From positions 1 through 64,000 of the forward strand of contig UQGL01000005.1 in the NCBI GenBank assembly GCA_900540595.1: DNA of 64,000 bases. Direction: 5' to 3'. This DNA comes from an uncultured Oscillospiraceae bacterium (GTDB lineage: Bacteria > Bacillota > Clostridia > Oscillospirales > Ruminococcaceae). Shown here one piece after another: positions 22,186 to 30,453 of the stretch; the first letter of the stretch is position 1, and the number at the start of each line of letters is the position of its first letter. A program made the translations under genes and the position numbers. The notes under the pieces were generated by a model. That model saw only the letters and a program-made list of their open reading frames with translations. It had not been told where the DNA came from and searched no databases.

Positions 22186-24444
22186 ATGAAAAAAACACTC
22201 ACGCCCCGCCGCGCAGTCTGCGGTCTGCTGGCGGCGCTGGCCGCCGCAGCTGCGGTATGGCTGCTCTGCCGCTGGGTCGGCTATGATCTGCAGCTCCGGC
22301 TCGGCGATAAGCAGCAGTTTGAGATCGTCAACGATGACTACAGCCAGATCATAGATGTCCCGGACGAGGGTCTTGTGCAGACCTTTCCGCTCAAGGCAGG
22401 GCAGAGCATCTGCGGCGTGCGGTTGAATTTCAGCACCCACGATGCGCTCTATAAATGCGGCATGGTCATGGTGGATCTCTACGATGAGAACGGCCAACTG
22501 CTGGGGCAGGGTGCCGGAAACTTCCTGAATATCTTCAACGACAGCTTCACGGCGTTCGCGTACAGCGGCAGCTACATGGCCGAAAAGGACGAGGTGCTGA
22601 CCCTGCACATCTACAACGAGGTCGCGTGGGACGGCCCGCTGGGTCTTTGGGCCAGCGAGGGCACGGTACCCGGTATGCCGCTGTATGCCGGAGATACTGC
22701 ACAGGACGCCACGCTGGCGCTGCAGATCATGACCGACAGGTCAGCCGACTGGCCGACCCGGCTGGCGCAGAGTCTGGCGCCGCTGCTGGCGGCGGCCGCC
22801 TTTGCCGCCGTGCTGCTCTGTGTCTGGCGTGCCCCGGCGGTGCTCTATCTGGCAGTGGTGGGTCTTGCCTGCGGGCTGGCCTTTGTGCAGGTCACGCCGG
22901 CGCTGACCGCCCCCGATGAATACACCCATCTGGCCGCCGCCTATGAGCAGGCCAGCCGGTGGAACGGGCAGACCGCTGCCGATGAAAACGGCCGCCTGCT
23001 TGTGCGCGCCTGTGATGCGCCATACTTTGGCACCAGAACGGGGGACATCGGCATCTTCGCCTACAAGCAGGCCGGGGCTGTCATCGAGCAGGCGCAGAGG
23101 TCCGGGCCCGCCGACCCGGCACTGACCGTGGTGAGCGAGGCAAAGGCAGGGCAGGGCAGCGGCAGCTACCTGCCGCAGGCGCTGGGCATCTGGCTGGCGC
23201 GGGCGCGCGGTGCAGATTTTTACACAATGCTGCGCACCGGGCGCATCTGCAACCTGCTGCTTTATCTGGCGCTGGCGGCGCTGGCTGCGGCGCTGGCCCC
23301 GGCCGGGGTGCGCGGGCTGCTGGCCTGCGTGGCGCTGCTGCCGATGCCGCTGCAATTAGCGGGCAGTCTTTCGCCCGATGCCTCGGTGCTGGGCACGGTG
23401 TTCTGCTACACGGCGCTCTGCCTGCGGCTCTGCGGCAAAAAGGCCGCGCTGTGGGAGAAGCTGCTTCTTGTTGTGCTGGGCGGCATCGTCGGCCCGGCCA
23501 AGGCCATCTATCTGCCCGTGGTGCTGCTCTGCTTTGTCATACCGGCGGATAACCTCGCCGGGCCGCAGGAATATGTCCGAGGCCCGTTTGGACTGCGTGT
23601 GCGCTCCGGGCGGCTGATACAGGCGGCAACGCTCGTGCTGGCGGGCGGCCTGTGGCTGACCGCCAACCTCGGCGCGCTTGCCTATGCCGCGCGGGATGTG
23701 AGCCGTGCCGCACTGGCGGCGGGCGCTGCGGCGCTGGCGGTCATGCTGGTGCTTGTGCTGCGCCTTTACGCATGGGCGCGCACCGATGCCCGCAGACTGC
23801 GCCGGTTGCGCCGGGGGCTGGCGGCTGCGGCTGCCGCTGCGGTGCTGGGCGGCGTGCTTGCGCTCTCCCGCATGGGCGGCGGGCTGGACCCCGATCAGCT
23901 TTTGATGACGAACCCCAACGGCGATTCCATCTGGACCTTCTCGCTGGGCTACATCTGCCGCAACCTGCCCGCCACGGCGAAGCTTTTGCTGCGCACGATC
24001 CCTGAGCAGGGTGCGCTCTGGCTGCAGGGCGTTTTGGGTACCACGCTGGGTGAACCGATCGTTTACCGCCTCGATGTAAGCTGGCTGCTCGGCGTTGGGC
24101 TGGTGCTGGCACTGCTGGCGGCGGCGCTGCCTGTGCAGGGCGAGCAGCCGCCCCTTAGCCGCCATGCGGCATGGGGCACGGCGGGCATCATCCTCTGCGT
24201 TGTGGCGGCGTCCCTTGTCGTGGCGCTGAACTGGACCCCCATCAACTACCAGACGCTTTTCGGTCTGCAGGGCCGCTACTGGCTGCCTGTGCTGCCGCTG
24301 GCGCTGGTGCTCTGCAAGCGCGCGGGCAATGTCAGCCTGCGGCGCAATGCTTCCCGCGGGGCGGCGCTGGCCGTCACCGCCTGTACACTGTTGACCCTGC
24401 TGCAGGGCTTTGGCCTGTACGCCAGCTGGCAGCCGGTATCATAA
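22186..24444 (+). CDS. DUF2142 domain membrane protein
   Basis: A 752-residue polytopic protein. After one N-terminal helix (about 11-28) comes an extracytoplasmic beta-rich domain of about 150 residues. From about 205 on there are many membrane helices typical of DUF2142. The family block TAPDEYTHLAAAYEQASRW near residue 242 corresponds to the conserved PDE-x-H segment seen in DUF2142 and related GT-C fold proteins. It likely takes part in surface-glycan assembly together with the GT39-like protein encoded just upstream. Start 22186 was chosen from GAAAGGCGG and the signal-anchor-like N-terminus. Confidence 0.75.
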   Translation: MKKTLTPRRAVCGLLAALAAAAAVWLLCRWVGYDLQLRLGDKQQFEIVNDDYSQIIDVPDEGLVQTFPLKAGQSICGVRLNFSTHDALYKCGMVMVDLYDENGQLLGQGAGNFLNIFNDSFTAFAYSGSYMAEKDEVLTLHIYNEVAWDGPLGLWASEGTVPGMPLYAGDTAQDATLALQIMTDRSADWPTRLAQSLAPLLAAAAFAAVLLCVWRAPAVLYLAVVGLACGLAFVQVTPALTAPDEYTHLAAAYEQASRWNGQTAADENGRLLVRACDAPYFGTRTGDIGIFAYKQAGAVIEQAQRSGPADPALTVVSEAKAGQGSGSYLPQALGIWLARARGADFYTMLRTGRICNLLLYLALAALAAALAPAGVRGLLACVALLPMPLQLAGSLSPDASVLGTVFCYTALCLRLCGKKAALWEKLLLVVLGGIVGPAKAIYLPVVLLCFVIPADNLAGPQEYVRGPFGLRVRSGRLIQAATLVLAGGLWLTANLGALAYAARDVSRAALAAGAAALAVMLVLVLRLYAWARTDARRLRRLRRGLAAAAAAAVLGGVLALSRMGGGLDPDQLLMTNPNGDSIWTFSLGYICRNLPATAKLLLRTIPEQGALWLQGVLGTTLGEPIVYRLDVSWLLGVGLVLALLAAALPVQGEQPPLSRHAAWGTAGIILCVVAASLVVALNWTPINYQTLFGLQGRYWLPVLPLALVLCKRAGNVSLRRNASRGAALAVTACTLLTLLQGFGLYASWQPVS

Positions 24445-24479
24445 AAAGATAACAAAACCCGGATAAGGAGAACCATCTT

Positions 24480-24686
24480 ATGACTGTTACGAAGAACACC
24501 ATCATTGCCGAGATCCTGAACAATGACCCCACCCAGGGCTGCGTGCCCATCTTCCTGTCCACCGGTATGCACTGCCTGGGCTGCATGGCCTCCCACGGTG
24601 AGACTGTCGAGGAGGCCTGTGCCGTCCACGGCGTTGACGCCGATGAGCTGGTCGCAGAGCTGAACGATTACTTTGCACACCAGTAA
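24480..24686 (+). CDS. DUF1858 domain protein
   Basis: A 68-residue protein that is a single DUF1858 domain. GMHCLGCMASHGETVEEAC at about residues 29-47 holds the CxxC pair. In other proteins this domain accompanies hybrid-cluster and disulfide-reductase modules, so a redox or metal-sulfur role is plausible but unproven. ATAAGGAG precedes the ATG. Its last 14 bases overlap the TrmK gene, so the two are translationally linked. Confidence 0.85.
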   Translation: MTVTKNTIIAEILNNDPTQGCVPIFLSTGMHCLGCMASHGETVEEACAVHGVDADELVAELNDYFAHQ

Positions 24687-25347
24687 TGCACCGCGGCTGG
24701 ACGCCCGCCTTGCCGCTGCCTTCGACTTTGTACGGCCGGGGCATGTGGCGGCGGACATCGGCTGCGATCACGGCAAATTAAGCGCCGCACTGGCGGGCAG
24801 CGGTCGCTGCCCGCTTGTTTTGGCTTGCGACCTGCGCCCCGACCCGCTGCAGAAGGCCCGCGTGACCTGCGCGCCTTACGGGAAACGGGTGCGGTTCCGG
24901 CTCGGCAGCGGCCTGCAGGTCCTCGCCCCCGGCGAGGCCGAGGACATCATCATCGCCGGTATGGGGGCCGAAACCATCATAGAAATTCTGGAGGCAGCCC
25001 CTTGGGTGTTTGACGGGCGGTACAATCTGGTGCTGGTGCCCGCCACCAAGCACAGCATCCTGCGGCGCTGGCTGGCCCGGCGCGGCTTTGCCCTCAGGGC
25101 AGAAACGCTTTGTCAGGCAGCGGGCCGCTGGTACGCAGTCATGAACGCGCAGTACACCGGCGCGCCCTCTGAACCGGACGGGCTGTACTGCCTGACCGGC
25201 CTGACGCAGGGGCAGCCCGGCTGTGCGGATTACTATGCCAGCCAGAACGCCAAGCTGAAAAAGTACCGCCTCGGCCTGCCGGACGGCGCAGAGCGTGAGG
25301 CGGTGGGGGAACTAATCGCCGCGCTGGATACATTGGCGGCACGGTAA
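24673..25347 (+). CDS. trmK: tRNA (adenine(22)-N1)-methyltransferase
   Basis: A 224-residue SAM-dependent methyltransferase that makes m1A22 in tRNA. The SAM motif ADIGCDHGKLS is at about residues 27-37, and AGMGAETIIEIL follows near 95. The C-terminal helical region TLCQAAGRWYAVM matches the family. The only in-frame start that includes the conserved LDARL N-terminus is TTG at 24673, which lies inside the end of the DUF1858 gene; no strong SD is visible. Downstream, nif3 follows after a repeat, as is common in Firmicutes. Confidence 0.85.
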   Translation: MHTSNAPRLDARLAAAFDFVRPGHVAADIGCDHGKLSAALAGSGRCPLVLACDLRPDPLQKARVTCAPYGKRVRFRLGSGLQVLAPGEAEDIIIAGMGAETIIEILEAAPWVFDGRYNLVLVPATKHSILRRWLARRGFALRAETLCQAAGRWYAVMNAQYTGAPSEPDGLYCLTGLTQGQPGCADYYASQNAKLKKYRLGLPDGAEREAVGELIAALDTLAAR

Positions 25348-25354
25348 ACGCCCA

Positions 25355-25473
25355 CGGGCGGATATGGAATCCGCCCCTACGGTTTCCGTTCGCGGGTGTG
25401 GATTCCATGACGCGTGTTTCCACTTGTAGGGGCACATTCCATATGCGCCCGCAGGGTGTTGCCCCGCATACAA
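25355..25473. repeat. GTAGGGGC palindromic repeats between trmK and nif3
   Basis: A reverse unit (25355-25380, core GGATATGGAATCC), a forward unit (25426-25452) and a degenerate third unit around 25453-25473. All lie in the 145-bp gap. Confidence 0.75.
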
Positions 25474-25492
25474 ACTTTTTGGAGGAATTATC

Positions 25493-26248
25493 ATGTCAGT
25501 AACGGTACGGCAAATTTTAGGTCTGCTGCAGGCGGCGGCTCCGCAGGAGCTGGCCCTCAGCTGGGACAATGTCGGCCTGCTGGTCGATGCGGGTAAGCCG
25601 GTTGACGGCGTGCTGACCGCGCTGGACATCACCCCCGCGGTCGTGCGGGAGGCGGTCGAGAATGACTGCCAGCTTATTGTCAGCCACCATCCGGTCATCT
25701 TCCAGCCTATCAAAAGTCTGGCCGCCGATGATGTGCCCGCGCTGCTGATGAAAAACGGCATCTCCGCCATCTGCATGCACACCAATCTCGATGCGGCCCC
25801 GGGCGGCGTCAATGATACGCTCTGTGAGATTCTGGGTATTGCCGCCGAGGGGCGCGAAAGCTTTGCCGAGGGCTGCGGCCGCATCGGCACCACGATGCCC
25901 ACCACCGTGGAGGCGCTGGCAAAATTCTGCGCCGACACGCTGCACACCGGTGTCAAATATGTCAACGGTGCCCGGGCGGTCACCTGTCTGGCTGAGGTCA
26001 GCGGCGGGGGCGGCAGCTACCTGCAGGAGGCCATCGACCGCGGGGCGGACTGCCTTGTCACCGGGGAGGCGGCGCATCACATTGCGCTGCTGGCCAAACA
26101 GAAGGGGATCGGCCTTGTGGTTGCAGGTCACTGGGGCACCGAGCATGCCATTGCCGATGTGCTGGCCGCGCTCATCGCCAGGCAGTTCCCCGGTCTGACT
26201 GTCGCCCACGCTGAGGCCGATACCGATCCGTATTGCTATTTGGCCTGA
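25493..26248 (+). CDS. Nif3-like dinuclear metal-centre protein (YqfO family)
   Basis: A 251-residue member of the NIF3/GTP cyclohydrolase I type 2 family, usually a toroidal hexamer with two metals per subunit. Metal-site segments are SHHPVIF near residue 63, HTNLDAAPGGVND near 99 and AGHWGTEHA near 215. The short form without the PII-like insertion of B. subtilis YqfO is present. It follows trmK, the usual Firmicute order. Biochemical role in bacteria remains unclear. Confidence 0.88.
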   Translation: MSVTVRQILGLLQAAAPQELALSWDNVGLLVDAGKPVDGVLTALDITPAVVREAVENDCQLIVSHHPVIFQPIKSLAADDVPALLMKNGISAICMHTNLDAAPGGVNDTLCEILGIAAEGRESFAEGCGRIGTTMPTTVEALAKFCADTLHTGVKYVNGARAVTCLAEVSGGGGSYLQEAIDRGADCLVTGEAAHHIALLAKQKGIGLVVAGHWGTEHAIADVLAALIARQFPGLTVAHAEADTDPYCYLA

Positions 26249-26285
26249 TAAACGCATTTTTACTTTTATAAAAGAGGAAACATCC

Positions 26286-28040
26286 ATGTCCTTAGATGCC
26301 GCAACGCTGGCGCTGGTCGCCGGTGAACTGAAAAACACCCTGCTGGATGCGAAAATTGATAAAATTTTCGAGCCGACCCGGGACGAGGTGCTTATCACGC
26401 TGCGTACCCGCACCGAGACCCACCGTCTGCTGCTGTCGGCGCGCAGCGGCTCGGCCCGCGTCTGTTTGACACGGGAAAGCTTTGAAAACCCGCTCACGCC
26501 CCCGGGCTTCTGCATGCTGCTGCGCAAGCACCTGACAGGCGGCCGTCTGGTCGAGCTGCGGCGCGAGCCGGGGGACCGCATCGTCTATTTTGATTTCCGC
26601 TGCACCAATGAGATGGGCGACCTCGTCACCAATACGCTGGCGGTCGAGCTGATGGGGCGGTACTCCAATCTGGTGCTTGTCCAGAACGGCCGCATCATTG
26701 ATGCCCTGAAGCGGGTCGATTTTGACGACAGCGAGGTCCGCCAGCTGCTGCCGGGCCTTGCCTACACGCTGCCGCCCAAGCCTGCACGGCCGGACTTTTT
26801 GGAGACGAGTGCCGCTGCCATCGTGGCTGCCGCCTGTGAGAAGGAACTCCCCGTTGCGCAGGCCCTCGGCAAGACGGTGGCCGGCGTCGGCCCGGTCGTT
26901 GTGCGGGAAGCTGCCTGCCGCGCGCTGGGAGAGACCCCGGCGCTGGCCTGCGATCTGACCGCCGAGGAAAAAGCAAGGCTGGCAGCGGCCATCGACGAGC
27001 TGAAGGCGGAGCATGCCCGCGGCGGCACCCCCACGGCGGTGCGGCTGCCCCAGCCGGACGGCGCACCCAAGCCGGTGGAGTTCAGCTTCTTTGTGCCGCA
27101 GCAGTACGGCAGCGCAGCGATTTTGACGCAGTACCCCAGCTACAGTGAAATGCTCGAGGACTACTACGCCACCAAGGACCGTGCCGAGCGCCTGCGCCAG
27201 AAAAGCCGTGAGCTGTACAAGGCCGTCCACAATATGTACGACCGCGCTGTCCGCAAGCAGGCGGCCCGCAAAGAGGAATTGAGCCAGTCTGCCAAGGCCG
27301 ATACGCTGCGGCTGTACGGCGAACTGCTGCAGGCGAACCTCTGGGCGCTGCATAAGGGCGACCGTCAGGTCACCGTGCAGAACTATTACACCGGCGAGGA
27401 TGTGACCATCAAACTCGATCCGCGTCTGGGCGGCATCGAGAACGCGCAGAAGTATTTCCGCGATTATAAAAAGAAGCAGACCGCCCACGCCATGCTGCAA
27501 AAGCTGCTGGTCGAGGGCGAGGCGGAGATCGAATACCTGCGCACCGTTCTGTATGAGGTCGAGTCTGCGCCCGGCGAGATGGCACTGAACGAGATCCGCG
27601 CCGAGCTGAAAAGTCAGGGCTATCTCAAATATTACAAGCAGCGCGACCGCAAGCAGAAGCCGGCAGATTTCCTGCGGTATACCTCAAGCGACGGCTTTGA
27701 GATTCTGGTCGGCCGGAACAATTTGCAGAACGATAAGCTGACGCTGCACACCGCGCGCGGCAAGGATCTGTGGTTCCATGTGCAAAAGGCTCCCGGCAGC
27801 CACTGCGTTGTCATGAGCCGGGGAGAGGACATCCCCGACACGACCAGACAGGAGGCTGCCGAGCTGGCCGTGCTGCATTCCAGCCAGAACGGCGGTGCAA
27901 AGGTGCCGGTCGATACCACCGAGGTGAAGAACATCTGGAAAGCCAACGGTGCCAAGCCCGGCATGGTCCTGTATGAGGTCTACACCACCGTCTACATCAC
28001 TCCGCGCGCCGGGCTGGAGGAGCAGCTGAAACGGAAATGA
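26286..28040 (+). CDS. rqcH: Ribosome-associated quality control protein RqcH (NFACT family)
   Basis: A 584-residue Rqc2/NEMF homologue that recruits tRNA-Ala to stalled 50S subunits and adds C-terminal alanine tails. The NFACT-N domain contains EPGDRIVYFDF, with D97 and R98 at the same numbers as the essential D97/R98 of B. subtilis RqcH. Helix-hairpin-helix and coiled-coil parts occupy about 180-430, and the NFACT-R domain near 455-560 contains LVGRNNLQND and DLWFHVQKAPGSH. Length is normal. It has a short gap (37 bp) after nif3 with AAAGAGGAAA as SD. Confidence 0.93.
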   Translation: MSLDAATLALVAGELKNTLLDAKIDKIFEPTRDEVLITLRTRTETHRLLLSARSGSARVCLTRESFENPLTPPGFCMLLRKHLTGGRLVELRREPGDRIVYFDFRCTNEMGDLVTNTLAVELMGRYSNLVLVQNGRIIDALKRVDFDDSEVRQLLPGLAYTLPPKPARPDFLETSAAAIVAAACEKELPVAQALGKTVAGVGPVVVREAACRALGETPALACDLTAEEKARLAAAIDELKAEHARGGTPTAVRLPQPDGAPKPVEFSFFVPQQYGSAAILTQYPSYSEMLEDYYATKDRAERLRQKSRELYKAVHNMYDRAVRKQAARKEELSQSAKADTLRLYGELLQANLWALHKGDRQVTVQNYYTGEDVTIKLDPRLGGIENAQKYFRDYKKKQTAHAMLQKLLVEGEAEIEYLRTVLYEVESAPGEMALNEIRAELKSQGYLKYYKQRDRKQKPADFLRYTSSDGFEILVGRNNLQNDKLTLHTARGKDLWFHVQKAPGSHCVVMSRGEDIPDTTRQEAAELAVLHSSQNGGAKVPVDTTEVKNIWKANGAKPGMVLYEVYTTVYITPRAGLEEQLKRK

Positions 28041-28058
28041 ATATTCCATCAGCGCAAG

Positions 28059-28144
28059 GTAGGGGCCGGGCAGGCCCGGCCCTCGGCTTTCCCGTAAGCA
28101 GTCGTCTGCCACACAGCTGCGGGCCGCAGATGTGCGGCCCCTAC
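28059..28144. repeat. Composite (BIME-like) GTAGGGGC repeat pair
   Basis: Forward unit 28059-28082 and reverse unit 28119-28144 flank a linker with CTTTCCCGTAAGCAGTCGTC. The organisation matches 7078-7163. Confidence 0.82.
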
Positions 28145-28169
28145 AGGGCATCTTTCGATGAGGTGTGTT

Positions 28170-29228
28170 ATGAAAAAATGTGCTGTAATTCTTGCATCTC
28201 TTATTTTCCTTACTGCGTGCGCTTCCGCCCCAGCGGACAGCGTGTCGGCAACCCCCGTGCCGACAGAAACGCCCGCGCCCACGGTAGAGCCGACTTCGGA
28301 GCCGACGGCCACCCCGTCCCCGACGCCCGCGCCGACGATGGCGGTGTATGATGAGGTGTCGTTTGACGATTGGCGGGGCGGTGCAGACTGCACGATGCCG
28401 GACTACACGTTCAGCGCACCGCATAAGCCACAGCCGCAGCAGGGCGAAAAAGTTGTCTGGCCCACCGAGGGCGTGACGCTCCGTTACTCGGCAGATTCGC
28501 TGGAAGAAGTGGCGGAGATTTTCCACACGACGGTGGAAAACATAAAAGAGCTGAACCCGGACTGGCAGGATAACTATAGCCGCAACGGCGGACGCTACTG
28601 GTACCTGAAAGTGCAGGCTGAGCCCTACACAGTGCCTGAGAACAATGTCGTCACCGTCACAGTCAATGCGCCATGGGTTGAAGGCTACTACGACCGCACA
28701 GAAGTCAGCGATGTTCCTGCTTCGCTGGACAAGCAGGCCCGGGCTGCGCTGGCTTCGGCGTATTACTTCCAGTACCATTGGTTTGGGATGCATGCGGGCT
28801 TTATGCCCTATGAGAAACTGGACGAGCCGGTCGGATTCTTCAACTATCGCGCGGCGGACGGCGCGTTTTACACAAAGTTCTCGGAGTTCAGCAGCTTTCT
28901 GCACACGGTCTATTCCGATGCTTGGATCGATGATATGCTGAGCATGGATCCCGCGCCTTTTGCGGAAGGGGAGAGTGACACAATCCTGACGATCGATGGT
29001 GACCGCGGCAGTAATATTGCTTACTGCGGGCATGTCTTTACTGAGCCGGAATTACAGCCTGACGGCAGCCTTACATTTTATCAAGTCGTGCTGACTTGTG
29101 AGAGCGAGGACTTCGCGGGCTGGGCAGGGGATGACCCTGTTGTGCCTGATACAGTCACGCTGAGCCCTGTCCGCCTCATCCCCACCGAGGGCGGCTGGCG
29201 GGTGGACGCGCTGGAGCTGCCCAACTGA
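28170..29228 (+). CDS. Lipoprotein with Pro/Thr-rich linker and LysM-like segment
   Basis: A 352-residue secreted lipoprotein. The signal peptide ends in lipobox LTAC with Cys17. Residues about 25-60 are a low-complexity linker made of repeated PT-rich units (PTETPAPTVEPTSEPT style), as in wall-spanning linkers. A segment LEEVAEIFHTTVENIKELNPDW at about 106-127 has the spacing of a LysM repeat. The remaining 200 residues are not recognised. GAGGTG lies just before the chosen ATG; an ATG at 28158 is an alternative. A surface or cell-wall role is inferred. Confidence 0.68.
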   Translation: MKKCAVILASLIFLTACASAPADSVSATPVPTETPAPTVEPTSEPTATPSPTPAPTMAVYDEVSFDDWRGGADCTMPDYTFSAPHKPQPQQGEKVVWPTEGVTLRYSADSLEEVAEIFHTTVENIKELNPDWQDNYSRNGGRYWYLKVQAEPYTVPENNVVTVTVNAPWVEGYYDRTEVSDVPASLDKQARAALASAYYFQYHWFGMHAGFMPYEKLDEPVGFFNYRAADGAFYTKFSEFSSFLHTVYSDAWIDDMLSMDPAPFAEGESDTILTIDGDRGSNIAYCGHVFTEPELQPDGSLTFYQVVLTCESEDFAGWAGDDPVVPDTVTLSPVRLIPTEGGWRVDALELPN

Positions 29229-29605
29229 GTTGTAGTGGCCGGGCATTGCGGGGTTGTGAGCGTAGGACCACGGTTGAGTGGAACGAAACCGGGGCGCGAA
29301 CAATGTTTGCCCCTGCGGGGCAAACAACCGCACGAGCGTGTTTGCTTGCAAACTGTCGGCGCTCGTTGTGCGCCGACAAGCGTCCGACCCGCGGCCTTCC
29401 CGCAAATGACCGTTTACCTTACAGCTGCGGGCCGCAGATGTGCGGCCCCTACAAAGCAATGACTTTTCACGCTGCAATTTGCCTGAAAAACAGGACTTCT
29501 TTCCCCAAAAACCATGCACTCTGTTGAAAACCCTCTCAGCAAACGCTACTTTCGGCATAACGTAAAAATTTCTCAAAAAAAATTTATAAAAATGCCAAAA
29601 AACAC
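29229..29605. other. Gap before the ribosomal operon: degenerate repeats, then AT-rich tract
   Basis: No gene was found. From 29232 there are decayed palindromes (GGCAAACA/TGTTTGCC types, and GTCGGCGC.TCGTT.GCGCCGAC at about 29358-29384). A repeat linker CCTTCCCGCAAATGACCG (about 29394) and a complete reverse GTAGGGGC unit (29427-29452) follow. From about 29530 to 29605 the DNA is strongly AT-rich with A-tracts, suitable as an UP element for the strong promoter at 29606. Confidence 0.7.
29427..29452. repeat. GCCCCTAC palindromic repeat unit
   Basis: Reverse-orientation unit with core CGCAGATGTGCG, identical in core to the one at 28119-28144, preceded by the shared linker. Confidence 0.8.
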
Positions 29606-29634
29606 TTGCAACGCCGGGAAACGTGTGCTATAAT
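29606..29634 (+). promoter_or_regulatory. Strong promoter of the S10-spc-alpha operon
   Basis: TTGCAA (29606-29611) and TATAAT (29629-29634) are separated by 17 bp and preceded by A-tracts. It is the best candidate for the main promoter of the 16-kb ribosomal operon. Confidence 0.88.
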
Positions 29635-29640
29635 CTTTCT

Positions 29641-29977
29641 TGGCTGCGGAAGGCTTGTGCAGATAAAACAAGCTGCGCAAGCCGCGATATGCGTTGATGC
29701 GGGAGGTTGCCGCCATATAGCCGAGAGGCTGGCGGGTTTTTCCGCGGAGTATGTCCGATCTTAGAACCGGGCGAAAGAATTACGGAAACAAAGGGATATG
29801 TACGCCACTGCATTCTGCGGTGCGGACCAATGTTCACCTTACTTTGTAATGATTCTTTCCGGGAGAACTGTGTAAAACGGTTCACCGGATTTTGTCATGC
29901 GAAAAGGTTGAACACCCGGAAACGTGTGTAATTTATCGGCTCGCCTAAGGCGCAAAATTTTATAGGAGGCGAATGCA
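29641..29977 (+). ncRNA. Structured 5' leader of the S10 operon with an attenuator-like hairpin
   Basis: The leader of about 337 nt holds several clear helices. GGCTTGTGCAG (29652-29662) pairs with CTGCGCAAGCC (29673-29683). CCGCCA..GCC pairs with GGC.TGGCGG (29710-29735) and is followed by GTTTTT, an attenuator-like arrangement. A long helix joins GAAAGAAT (about 29772-29779) with ATTCTTTC (about 29852-29859) and encloses a CACTGCA/TGCGGTG hairpin. The SD TAGGAGG (about 29963-29969) serves rpsJ. By analogy with L4 control of the E. coli S10 leader, this may regulate the operon, but no specific protein site is recognised. Confidence 0.55.
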
Positions 29978-30289
29978 ATGGCAGTCAAAGAAAAAATCAG
30001 AATCCGTCTGAAGAGCTACGATGCATCCCTGATCGATGCTGCGGCACAGAAGATCGTGGAGACCGCTAAGCGCACTGGCGCTCGCGTTTCCGGCCCGATC
30101 CCTCTGCCCACCGACAAGGAGGTCGTCACGATCCTGCGCGCTGTCCACAAGTACAAGGACAGCCGTGAGCAGTTCGAGACCCGCACGCACAAGCGTCTGA
30201 TCGACATTCTGAAGCCGTCCAACAAGACGGTCGAGGCTCTCATGAGCCTGCAGCTCCCCGCCGGCGTTGACATCGAGATCAAGCTGTAA
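29978..30289 (+). CDS. rpsJ: 30S ribosomal protein S10
   Basis: A 103-residue S10 of normal length, starting [14 protein letters not shown] and containing the conserved long-loop region [21 protein letters not shown]. In other bacteria S10 (NusE) also joins NusB in antitermination complexes. First gene of the super-operon, with SD AGGAGG 8 bp ahead. Confidence 0.97.
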   Translation: MAVKEKIRIRLKSYDASLIDAAAQKIVETAKRTGARVSGPIPLPTDKEVVTILRAVHKYKDSREQFETRTHKRLIDILKPSNKTVEALMSLQLPAGVDIEIKL

Positions 30290-30453
30290 TCGAGTTTCTA
30301 CATTATAATGGCCGATACGCGCGGCCGTGATCCGTGAACGGTCGGCGTGTAATGAAAACACGGTAAAGCACCATCTCGCTGCAATGCAAACAGCGGAGAG
30401 GTCATGTTGATGGGAAACCACCAACCAATAACCTTTACAGGAGGACAAACACA
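30290..30453 (+). other. rpsJ-rplC intergenic region with hairpin
   Basis: A gap of 164 bp, unusually long within this operon. It contains a -10-like TATAAT at about 30303 without a matching -35, and a hairpin CGGCCGT/ACGGTCG near 30320-30345. No ORF was seen. It may be a processing or regulatory site; the SD is AGGAGG at about 30440. Confidence 0.5.
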
